NCBI GenBank assembly: GCA_029721435.1
Contig: CM056573.1
Span: forward strand, 3,320,001 to 3,384,000
Source: Gymnothorax reevesii
Lineage: Eukaryota; Chordata; Actinopteri; Anguilliformes; Muraenidae
DNA: 64,000 nt
Reading direction: 5' to 3'
The notes under the pieces: model-generated
Told to the model about the DNA's origin: nothing
The model's input: the letters and a program-made list of their open reading frames with translations, nothing else
Database searches by the model: none
Made by a program: the position numbers and the translations under genes
Shown here: positions 1-8,640 of the stretch, one piece after another
Layout of the letters: each line of letters starts with the position of its first letter
How positions within the stretch are numbered: the first letter of the stretch is position 1

Positions 1-66
1 AGAGCCTTCAACCTGCATATTGCAAAGATGTTTGTCATTCATGCATGCGCCAGTATGTGGAGATGC

Positions 67-91
67 ATGTGTGTGTGTGTGTGTGTGTGTA
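67..91. repeat. (TG)n microsatellite
   Basis: An uninterrupted run of about twelve TG dinucleotides, followed by further TG-rich sequence to about position 130. It is a simple length-variable repeat with no coding content. Confidence 0.95.
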
Positions 92-339
92 TAAGCATGT
101 TCATGTATGATACTGTGTGCATGTGTGTGAACTGACATGCAAGTCCAATTAGGTCCAGAATTATCAACAAATTATTTGATGAAAACAGTGAATGAGTAAG
201 ATTAGACGAGCTCAATTTAGCAGCATGCTGATGTAGTCCAGTGGGAGTGCCCGATATACCAGAGAAACCATGCCGGCCTTCCTAATATGTTACATGACAT
301 GATTATCATTATTATTCTATTCAAATATAGATATAATGT

Positions 340-537
340 TTATATAAAGTCATATAAAGTTAAAACATCTCTCACAGCACCAATTACATCTACAAAGTTC
401 AGTGGGGCGGGATTACTCAGTGTAAAAAGTGCAGAACCTCTATCCACACTGCAGCCCATTTCTTTATGAAGAACAGAGCCTTGGGAGACTGTAACTGAAT
501 ACCTGTTTGTCAGGGACATACAAATCTCTGCGAGTCT
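340..537 (-). CDS. Candidate terminal exon of an unidentified minus-strand gene
   Basis: On the minus strand an open frame of about 65 codons follows a possible splice acceptor (a pyrimidine-containing stretch ending GTGCAG at 538-543) and ends in a stop at 340-342. The residues look protein-like (SLTNRYSVTVSQ, then DRGSALFTLSNPAPLNFVDV), but I do not recognise a family. The frame at the acceptor is phase 0. That matches the phase at the end of the other candidate exon, 1009-1219. No AATAAA is seen just downstream on the minus strand. It could be a chance open frame, so confidence is low. Confidence 0.2.
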   Translation of the reverse strand, partial: RLAEICMSLTNRYSVTVSQGSVLHKEMGCSVDRGSALFTLSNPAPLNFVDVIGAVRDVLTLYDFI

Positions 538-1008
538 CTGCACATCACCAGCCAAGTTCAGTGAATTGAAAGTTCAGACTATAACTCAGCGACCAGAATT
601 TCTAACAATGTTCTAACAACCGGTGTCTTGTGTTCTTTGCCTGCACAGCCAAATAACCAATAACAGCAGCTGTTCTCGCCAGGAAACTCACATGCCTACT
701 GCCAAATCTAGGCTGCACCACCCTGTATAACTGGAAATGCTGAATAAGATGGAATCCAAATCAACAAACTACCGAACACAAGCCACATTTCTCACATAAA
801 GCATAAGAGAGCTAGCAAGCTAACATTACACACAGCGACATTACACATGCCAAAAGCTAGAAGAGCATATTTCCACAGTAGGCTACCTATGGGTAATTAG
901 CAGCTTGTAGTCCTTGAGGAAAGGATGTCCAATCTTACCCATGAAGGGCCAGCGTGGGTGCAAGATTTTGTTAGGGCCCAGGGCGAAACATCCGATTCAG
1001 CAAATTAC

Positions 1009-1219
1009 CTGATCAGGGGGTTCAATCAAGACCTTAATAAGTAGAATCAGTTGTATTAGTACTGGGTTGTCACAAATAAAAAGCTCAACCACCCTGGCCT
1101 TTCTCTTGCTTTTATCCAGACCAGAACCGATGTCTGCACACGGCTTTGAGCGCATGTGCGATCGCACGTCAGCCATTCGCTCACAGTAAGGGACACTCGC
1201 CGTTATCTCCTGGCGCAGC
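1009..1219 (-). CDS. Candidate internal exon of an unidentified minus-strand gene
   Basis: The minus strand shows a pyrimidine-rich stretch ending GACAG (acceptor before 1219). About 70 open codons follow, closed by a strong donor CAG|GTAATTTG at 1009/1008. The translation contains a basic patch (DKSKRKARVVEL) and then a hydrophobic run (PVLIQLILLIKVLIEPP). The exon ends in phase 0 and would join in frame to the candidate exon 340-537. I cannot assign a family. Its CpG content is higher than the surroundings and it lies just downstream of the promoter-like block. Only transcript evidence would separate this from chance. Confidence 0.2.
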
Positions 1220-1394
1220 CTGTCAGGTTTATTACAGAAATAGAAAGGAAACTCCAACATTGGGGAAACTTTAATCAACTGATTCTTACAATCACTACTG
1301 TAAAATAAGACGCGAAGTGGTCAGGCTAAGCAGATATTTACCCGACACCCTTCAGTGCAAACCAAGCCCGGTTGCAATAGCTAATCGTTAACTT

Positions 1395-2060
1395 TTCAGC
1401 AGGATTCAGCGGTGTGACCGTAAAATAAGAGGATCCTCACTCCTCCAAGTTTAAAACTTAGCGCAGACAGTGCGTTCGCCCCCCTCGGCATTATTGACTC
1501 TTCAGTTTAAGGCGTGAAGAATAACGTGTAACTGTCTGACTGCCTCTGCATCACAGTGACCGTAACACGCTCTTACCGAACTGATCATTAGGACATGAAA
1601 TGCATCGCTCATCAGATCAGACGTAAAGTCAGCCAGCAATATTCACATCAGTATAACACAGCTGAGATATTACAATAGGTTCGTTATTAACTTAACCTTC
1701 TGCAAACACCAAATACACACCGACAACGGTGCTCCACAATGGCGTGGAAATATACAAATACATCTCGGGAATATTTACCGTCAGATGCGCCTCCAGGGCA
1801 GATCGTCCGCTCACTTGGGGGAGGACCAGAAATTCTTATGATATTAGAAAGCAACGCGGCTAAATGAAACGCACTATGCGATCTGTTACATGCACCGCGT
1901 GACTTTAATTTGATCACGTGACTTTGTTTTCAGAGGAACACACCCTCCGTGACGTAATACAAACCAACGGAAGTGCAAACCAACTCCGGACCGACTTTGC
2001 TGAAATAAACGGATAGTATCGGTGCAATGAAACTTGGTTATCGTCACCGTGATCATGAAA
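1395..2060 (-). promoter_or_regulatory. CpG-rich promoter-like region
   Basis: CpG dinucleotides are visibly enriched here compared with the AT-rich flanks. Recognisable sites cluster between about 1895 and 1990: a perfect palindromic E-box inside TCACGTGAC, a CRE-like TGACGTAA and an ETS-like CGGAAGTG. On the minus strand two good splice donors follow: ACG|GTAAATAT near 1779 and TTCG|GTAAGAG near 1576. This order (sites, then donors toward lower coordinates) suggests a housekeeping-type promoter firing leftward. It is an inference from motifs; no TATA box or start site can be fixed. Confidence 0.35.
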
Positions 2061-2570
2061 AATGATTTTTTTTTCTTCATTTGGCTCTGTACGCCACGTT
2101 TTAACATTGACATTCATTCAGTGCATGTGTGCTTGAAATGCACTGTCTCAGCTTTTATCAGTGGGTCATTTTTCCAAATCCTGATATCATCCTGCTGAAA
2201 TGGGAACCATAATGTTGGAGCAAACTTATTCAAATGTATTTCTAATTAATCAGCAGTAATTGGTTGCATTTTTACTGCATGTGTAAGAGCAAATGTAAGA
2301 GTGCTTTAGGTGTGTTGTTTCTATTGCAGGATCAGAGCCAGAGTGGCAGTGAAAGTCAAAATAACCTTTATACAGCTGTGAAATGGTGGGCGAACCTTAA
2401 AATGATATTTTCACAAGATTCAATATGTGGCTGAGAATTTATTAATCAGTGTGTCCAACAAATATTCTAATAGACTCAAGTTTCATGTCCTCTTCAATCA
2501 CTTGAATGGCACCTAATAATATTGTGAAATAAATTATTTAAACAATTCCACAAACCTATGTAATACCGGG
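2061..2570. other. AT-rich sequence, nothing identified
   Basis: I see no open frame of interest, no inverted-repeat ends and no similarity to other parts of the window. Confidence 0.5.

Positions 2571-2620
<50 letters not shown>
2571..2620. repeat. (TA)n microsatellite, left of solo LTR
   Basis: A run of about 25 TA units directly abutting the TG of the solo LTR at 2621. The same kind of tract resumes at 3006 after the LTR and at 4940 after the neighbouring Tc1 element, so these are probably pieces of one original tract. Confidence 0.95.
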
Positions 2621-2624
<4 letters not shown>

Positions 2625-3005
2625 ATGGCCCCAATTTGTTATTACATTTACAGCAACAGCAACAGCAAGGGATGACAGACACAGTTTTAAAAACTTAACC
2701 ACATTTAATGAACAATTTTACAATTTGAAATGTTAGATTTTCAGTTAATAACTCTCACAATGGTCTATCCCGGACGAGCCCCCAATTTGTTATCCTTCTT
2801 CTTGCAATTTCTCCTACTACTTTACTGTCTCAATTCTTTTCCTTATATACTCTTTTGCAGACCCCACCCACATTTAGACCTCTTTTTTTTACTTTTCGGG
2901 GACTTGCCCCAGACATGTCCAGGACATGTCTAAACATAGCTCCAGTCTGAGCTGAATAAAAAAAAAGGTAAATACTGCCATCCAGTGGCCTATATTCACA
3001 TTACA
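2621..3005 (+). mobile_element. Solo LTR, family 1 (copy A)
   Basis: This 385-bp block starts TGTTATGGCCCC and ends CATTACA, with 5'-TG...CA-3' termini. It is flanked by (TA)n on both sides, compatible with an ATAT target duplication. A second copy (38521-39018) shares both ends and most of the body, including the CTTGCAATTTCTCC block and the ACATGTCCAGGACATGTC palindrome, so these are true element ends. A TATATA-like box near 2845 and AATAAA near 2954 suggest plus orientation. Compared with copy 38521, about 110 bp of the middle is missing. No internal retrotransposon genes are present, so it is read as a solo LTR. The parent family (Gypsy, BEL or ERV) cannot be told from the LTR alone. Confidence 0.7.
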
Positions 3006-3116
3006 ATATGTATATATGTATATATATATATATATGTACTGCCCCTGATTAGCACCCCTGATGTTAATACTTTGTACAACCCCCTTTTGCCAACAAAACA
3101 GCACCTAATCTTCTCC

Positions 3117-4076
3117 TAAAATGTTTCACAAGATGGGAGAATACAGAAAGAGGGATATTCGACCATTCCTCTTAGCACAATCTCTCTAAATCATCCAGTG
3201 ACTGGGTCCTCTCCTCTGCACTCTCCTCTTCAGCTCACTCCACAGGTTTTCAATGAGGTTGAGGTCTGGGGACTCAGATGGGCATGGAAGGAGCTTGATT
3301 CTGTGTCTGGTGAACCATTTATGTGTAGATTTGGCTACATGTTTAGGGTCATTATCTTGCTGAAAGACCCAGTGACGACCCATCTTCAGCTTTCAGGCAG
3401 TTGCCACCAGATTTTGATTTAAAATGTTCTGGTATTTCAAAGCGTTCATGATGCCATGCACCCTAACAAGGTTCCCAGGGCCTCTGGAAGAGAAACAGGC
3501 CCACAGCATCCCGGATCCTCCCCCATACTTCACAGTGGGCATGAGGTGCTTTTCTGCATACTCATCTTTTGTGTTCTGCCAGACCCACTTAGAGTGTTTG
3601 TTGCCAAAAAGCTCTATCTTGGTCTCATCTGACCAAAGCACATGGTCCCAGTTGAAGTTCCAGTACCGCTTAGCGAACTCCAGACGTTTGCGTTTATGAT
3701 TGTGAGTGAGAAAAGGTTTTTTCCGCACATGCCTCCCAAACATCTTGTTGTCATGTAGATAGCGCCTGATGGTTGTTTTGGAGACTTTGTGACCCCAAGA
3801 TGCTACCATTTGTTGCAATTCTTTAACAGTGAGCTTTGGAGAACTTTTTATTTCTCTTACCATCCTCTTTCCTGTGCGTGGTGGCAAAATAACCCAGCGT
3901 CTTCGTCCAGGCTTTTTTTCCACTGTTCCAGTTGTTTTAAACTTCTTAATGATTCCTCTGACAGTAAATATGGTCAGGTGCAGGCAAGTGGCTATTTTCT
4001 TGTAGCCATTGCCTGACTTGAGAAGGTCGACACACATCTGCCTTACTTGAATGGTGTGTTTCTTTGTTTTTCCCAT
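3117..4076 (-). pseudogene. Tc1-like DDE transposase pseudogene (DD34E)
   Basis: It begins MGKTKKHTIQVRQMC at 4076; an in-frame ATG just upstream belongs to the inserted element. In order are the paired helix-turn-helix DNA-binding region (roughly residues 1-110, including TIFTVRGIIKKFKTTG and SKTTIRRYLHDN), then the catalytic RNase-H-like domain. WSDETKIELFGN carries the first Asp, QQDNDPKH the second and [11 protein letters not shown] the Glu, so the DD34E triad is intact. Lesions: an in-frame TGA after NLVATA (near 3390), and a one-base deletion near 3205, in the segment just after RVQRRGP, that shifts the C-terminus. The enzyme would cut and paste its own element at TA sites, but this copy cannot encode it. 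Confidence 0.9.
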
Positions 4077-4090
4077 GTTGAAAAGTGGAT

Positions 4091-4600
4091 GGCCCAATTC
4101 CAATCCGCTCCCCGAAGACTCAAGCCCTGAACCTTCACTGAATTAATTGACGTCAGCTGTAAGGGACTGAGTCTGAGAGTCTGAGAGGCTCCAGGTCCTA
4201 TAAAGTGAAATGGAACAGCGCTTACCCCCTTTCACGTTACCAAACTACAGGAGATTGTGACAATCAACATTTATACTCAGACGGAAACTTTTTACTTCTT
4301 CCTCCTTCCATTTCCTCGATCAGACCGCTCTTTGGTTTATTTACCGACTTTTTTTTTTTTACATTTCCGGTATTCCGACAGCATCCCCGTATTTGATTTC
4401 ACAACACAATGAACTGTGGGTAACTTCCTTACCCAAAGTCAGCATCGGTGCTGACTTACGGTAAGGGGGCAGTAAGGGCTCATTCACGGACTCACTGACT
4501 TGATGATCTGACAATGGAACAGCCCTCACACACTCACGGACTTCCCGAGAACGCGCCTCTAAGTCAGTGAGTCCGTAAGGGGTCAGATTGGAATTGGGCC
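4091..4600. mobile_element. 510-bp inverted-repeat element (ISL2EU-like MITE candidate)
   Basis: Removing 4091-4600 restores the alignment to the intact family-1 Tc1 at 13483. The insert has terminal inverted repeats GGCCCAATTCCAATC at both ends, flanked by the trinucleotide GAT at 4088-4090 and 4601-4603, a 3-bp target duplication. Near the right end a perfect 16-bp inverted pair, ACGGACTCACTGACTT at 4486-4501 and its complement at 4561-4576, would form a subterminal hairpin. There is no transposase frame. The G/C-rich start and GTAAGGGG-type subterminal sequence resemble ISL2EU/PIF-type fish elements as I remember them; that family call is unverified. Confidence 0.7.
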
Positions 4601-4953
4601 GATAAGAGAAATGGCCTCTGTGTTACGTCATATTTATACCCCAGGGAAACAGAAAGTGATGAATTACTAATTAAATGTTCCTCGATACTCTGATCAACTT
4701 TGTAAAGTATTGTAGAAATGACAGAAATACTTCAAATACAATTATTTCCTGGAAATTGTTAGGGGTGCCAATAATTGCGGAACATGTGATTTTATGAAAA
4801 ATAATTATTTCTGAGGGATTTTTTCCCCCCTGAAAATTCACTTGAGTCGAAGGATACATTTCTGCAATAAAAAATTAAATTTATTTTAAGGCTTAAAACA
4901 CATCTTAACCAGGGGTGCCAATAATTATGAAGGGCACTGTATATATATATATT

Positions 4954-5970
4954 CCTTGAAGTGTTCTTTGTTTGTGTTATAACAAAAGTGTTCAAATTAG
5001 TTTTGACCCATTCACCTCTCACGCACTGCACAGAGCTGGCATGTAACCCAGTGGTGTGCCGTCATATGTTCAGAGGGCCTTCAGCAACCTCACCCTTTAC
5101 TGCTCAATTTCCCTCTGCTTGCTCACCTTTAAGTTTGTCTGATTATCAAACTATTTATTGACTGAAGAGACAAAATCAATATATGACCTGTAATGAATAA
5201 GAAGTGACAATGAAGAAGTGATTGCCTACTGGCTACATTTGTATAATTGATATTGTATGAATGGCAGTATAAATGCAAAAACATCCAAAACTTTCGCTGA
5301 CTTTGCTGGATTTATTTTTGCAGACCTTACAATTGTCCTTCCATACAACGTTCTTTAGCTGTGACTACATTCAGAAAGTAGAATGGATTCTCATGGTTTA
5401 CTGCTTAACAAGCCTCACAAACTCATTTATGCAAATCTGAACTATTTCATGAGCTGCATGAGACCAGAAATTATAAAGACGTGTTTATATTTTACATCAT
5501 CATTTATGTGCAGAAGAAAACGCCTCATACTTTTGTGGTGCAATGTATGACAATGCAACCGAAAATAAATTAGACAGTCATCGGTGCTACCAATTAGTCT
5601 GAGCAACTGTTGCTAATCGGGAAAGTAAACTATAAAAGGTTTAGGTTATTAAGCACTGAGAGATGAGGTTTCCGAGGGCCTTTTTCACTGTCGATGAACC
5701 GATACTGGTGTATTCAAAGGCTCACTGGCTCCTCAGTGTAAATATTAAGGACGAGCATTAGATTTCTACAAAACTAAAGAAGAAGTAGTCAAGCAGGCTA
5801 ACCACGGGCGAAATTGAGGATCTTTACTTATAAGTAACGTTAGTTGTCACCACTTTTATTCTGCAGTGCATGGTGATGGGGTGTAATAATTACTTCCACA
5901 ATGTCACCAAAATTTTCACCGCTTGCCTGAGGGAGACCTGTAGCAATGTAAGCAATGGTTGTTGGCAATG
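4954..5970. other. Non-coding, nothing firm identified
   Basis: AT-rich sequence after the Tc1 element. Only short open frames occur. I see no paired repeats with the rest of the window. Confidence 0.4.
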
Positions 5971-6070
5971 TAGACCGGGAGCCCAGGGGGTTCGGCCTAG
6001 CTGGGAAGGTTACCAATTCTAATCCCCATCACAGTGTTGGGCAAGGGTCCCAATAGAAGGATCTGGACTT
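5971..6070 (+). repeat. Dispersed 100-bp repeat, copy 1 (SINE-like?)
   Basis: GGGAGCCCAGGGG, then GGGAAGGTTACCAATTCTAA, then GGGTCCCAATAGAAGGAT are shared with the reverse complement of 8462-8560. The middle motif loosely recalls a pol III B box, but no A box is clear. Its class is uncertain. Confidence 0.55.
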
Positions 6071-6348
6071 CGGCTCCAGCTAGTGGGAGGCGTCTTGAAG
6101 CTGTCATTACTAACATAGGCTTTTATACTAAGTATAAATTTCAGTAAGCGTGTTCAATACTATTCCCCTGTGTTATTCCACTTTATTATACATAATTTAA
6201 TTTATGGACTTTTTTTTTATTTCTTTGTATTTGTGAATTACTTGGGTTGTTAGTGACATCTGGTGAAAATTTCAAATCAATAGCTCCATTAGAAATGTAT
6301 TTACTGAAAAAAATGTTGATGCGTTCAATCCTTAGTTTCCCCACTGTA

Positions 6349-6538
6349 GATCAGCTCACTGAGTTACAGGATGAAATCTGGTGCACAATGCTCAGCAAAC
6401 CCCCCCTTGGAACAGGAATGGCCCCTGCCATAAATTTTCTTTGGCGGGTTACCCCCGGCAGAACCCCCATATGGGCCCCACCCAAAATTGAGAGAGATCA
6501 GCTCATTGAGTAACAGGGCAAACCCTGGTGCAGCCCTC
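6349..6538. repeat. Spaced direct repeat of about 43 bp
   Basis: GATCAGCTCACTGAGTTACA at 6349 and GATCAGCTCATTGAGTAACA at 6496 begin two imperfect copies, each running on to a CTGGTGCA motif, 147 bp apart. The spacer is rich in C and G runs. This is probably part of an old tandem or dispersed repeat. Confidence 0.5.
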
Positions 6539-6679
6539 TGGCCAGAAACATCCTGTGGCACAGTGTGCTTTGTTCATACATCCGAAATAGTCAGTCAGTG
6601 ATGACACAGGCTAATTCTTTGGAAACCTTAGCAAAGCTGAGGATTTAGGCTTGTGCTTGGTTCTTTTGTGCACAATTAT

Positions 6680-7619
6680 TGTTGTGTTCCGGGGTTCTGG
6701 CCTTTGGCCAGGACAGCATTTATGGTTTTAACAGTTTCATGTTCAAGATTTTACATTTCATAATTCATGTTTATTGTCCATGTTTTTACTTTTCCATGTT
6801 TTTGTTTTTGCCAGGTCTGCCATGCCACTCCACCGCTTGTCTGCGTTCCGCCCCGTGCCTTCGTTGTTGCACATTTCAGAGCTCTGGTTGGCTTTGGTAT
6901 TTCCCTCTTCCTTCTGTGCTGTGCTGATTCTGGGCTGTCTAAGCTTAATTGACAATTAACTGTTTTTAAGTTACTAACATTTACTAACACTCACTGGGTG
7001 GTGTAATTCATTAGATAGGCACATTACTAATATTACTAATTTAGACAGGGAGTTTATTGTCATGATTCCTGCTTTACTATTTCAAGTCTTGCTGTGCTTT
7101 TCTGTTCTTAACATTCATGCTGCTTTCAAACTGCATACTTAATTGGTACTTAAGCTGAGCCTCTCATTCCCTTAATGAGCAAGTCTTGTCCACCAATCTC
7201 TGTCCATGTCATGATCTTGCCTCTTGTTTCTCCTTCTCCAGGTGTTGCCCCTCATGTCTTGATTTCTCACCCTTTATCTGGATGCGGTGGAAGTTGGCTG
7301 GCAGACAGTGTCTCAAGTCTCGTTTCATGTACAAGTCTTCGCTCATGTTCACGCTTCCAAGTCTTGTTCATAGCCCTTGTAAATATAGCCATAGTCTTGT
7401 TAATAATTTTTCTTGGATTTCTGCCTTGAGTTTCCAGTGGTTTTTTTTTCTTGCCTTTTTAGCTCTTTAGTTCTTTGCTCAGTGAAGCTCTCCTTAGTTT
7501 GTCTTTTTGCAACCCTTTGGGCCAAGTTTTTTGTTGGCCCTCGTGCCTGTTTTATTTTTTGTTTAATAAATCCTCATTCCCCTTCACCCCGCTTTTGGTG
7601 TCTTACTGATTCCCTATCA
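6680..7619 (+). mobile_element. Solo LTR, family 2
   Basis: A 940-bp pyrimidine-rich block starts TGTTGTGTTCC and ends CCCTATCA. It is flanked by an exact 5-bp direct repeat, ATTAT, at 6675-6679 and 7620-7624. The polyadenylation signal AATAAA near 7565 followed by a C/T-rich stretch is typical of the R-U5 part of fish LTRs. No gag or pol remains. The start resembles the sequence at 8641 (TGTTGTGTTCTG), suggesting a related LTR there. The termini are a best fit; beyond TG...CA there is little terminal symmetry. Confidence 0.5.
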
Positions 7620-7759
7620 ATTATATTGTCTCATAAGCAATACCCAATGATGTAAATGTTTTAAACTACATGTATAGTATGCATTAAGTACAATTATAAA
7701 ATCAAATATTGTATCCTGGAACCAATGATATTAACACAAATTTAGCCAAAGTATTTTAA

Positions 7760-8377
7760 CCCTGTAATGTCATTTGTATCATATTTGATACATGATTTTC
7801 TCTGAAATCTATGTCATCCATATGATCAGCACTTGCCTTAACCTGTTGGATGCAATCTGATACATGTCATCTGCCCCCTGATGGACTATCCATGCACTGC
7901 AGGCAGTTGAGGTGCGTAGAATACAAAATCAAAGATGGCTGCCCCCAATCATCAACCTGAATTATATTGTTTCTTGTACTTAAGTATGAAAACTTACTGG
8001 ATTGTAGCAACTGATCGACACACAGCATTTTGTTGCTTATTTTTATAATAATATTGAGTTGAAATGTATGCAAATGTGATACAAGTATTTAACCCTCAGA
8101 GTCGCAGGAACGCTGGTGATCTCTACCAACATTATTGTATTCATGAGGCTCATTTTTTTTTTTTTTTTATCTTGTTCAATGCTAATGGTATCCTGTGAGA
8201 CCAGAAGGCCTAAGGCCTCCACTGGTAGTTCTTGAAAATTGACCTCACTGTATAAAATTATCAAATGTGATACAAAATGAATTTCATACATTTTTACATT
8301 TTAAAGGTCAATAAATACTTCACATAAAAAAAATTACAATTTTCTGGCTATTATTTGAAGGTTCAGGCTTTACAGGG
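7760..8377. mobile_element. TTAA-flanked MITE (piggyBac-like candidate)
   Basis: A 618-bp segment is bounded by TTAA at 7756-7759 and 8378-8381, with terminal inverted repeats CCCTGTAA. TTAA duplication plus a CCYT start is the piggyBac pattern. Inside, the motif TGATACA recurs about four times, as subterminal transposase-binding repeats might. It has no coding capacity. The inverted repeat is only 8 bp, so chance cannot be excluded. Confidence 0.5.
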
Positions 8378-8461
8378 TTAATTATAAACCAGTTTATCAA
8401 TGGAATTCAGTAGGTCATTGTTCTTTACCAACACTGATGCTCATGGTCAGTGTCACAACAC

Positions 8462-8560
8462 AAAGTCCAAATCCTTCTATTGGGACCCGCGCCCGACACT
8501 GTGACTGGGATTAGAATTGGTAACCTTCCCATCTTGGCTGATACCCCTGGGCTCCTGGTC
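8462..8560 (-). repeat. Dispersed 100-bp repeat, copy 2
   Basis: Reverse-complement match to 5971-6070 with roughly 85 percent identity by eye, including the TTAGAATTGGTAACCTTCCC block. The two copies are inverted relative to each other, about 2.4 kb apart, with the family-2 LTR and the TTAA-flanked MITE between them. Confidence 0.6.
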
Positions 8561-8640
8561 TTATAGGGCATGTGGACTTCAACGAATAAACCACTTCACT
8601 GCAAAAAATGAAAGAGAAAAATAATAGATGAGATGCATTT

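Larger units (their letters stand above)
3037..4939 (-). mobile_element. Tc1-like DNA transposon (family 1), 3'-truncated and carrying an insertion
   Basis: The minus-strand element ends in GGGGTGCCAATAATTATG...GGGCACTG at 4939, followed by the TA target dinucleotide. An inner direct repeat of the same GGGGTGCCAATAATT motif lies at about 4765, the IR/DR layout of many fish Tc1 elements. At the other side the outer inverted repeat is gone: the sequence jumps from (TA)n into the inner part of the 3' end at about 3037. The transposase relic is annotated separately. A 510-bp foreign element (4091-4600) sits between the start codon and the 5' inverted repeat. The copy at 13483-15099 is the same family and shows the complete structure. 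Confidence 0.9.
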
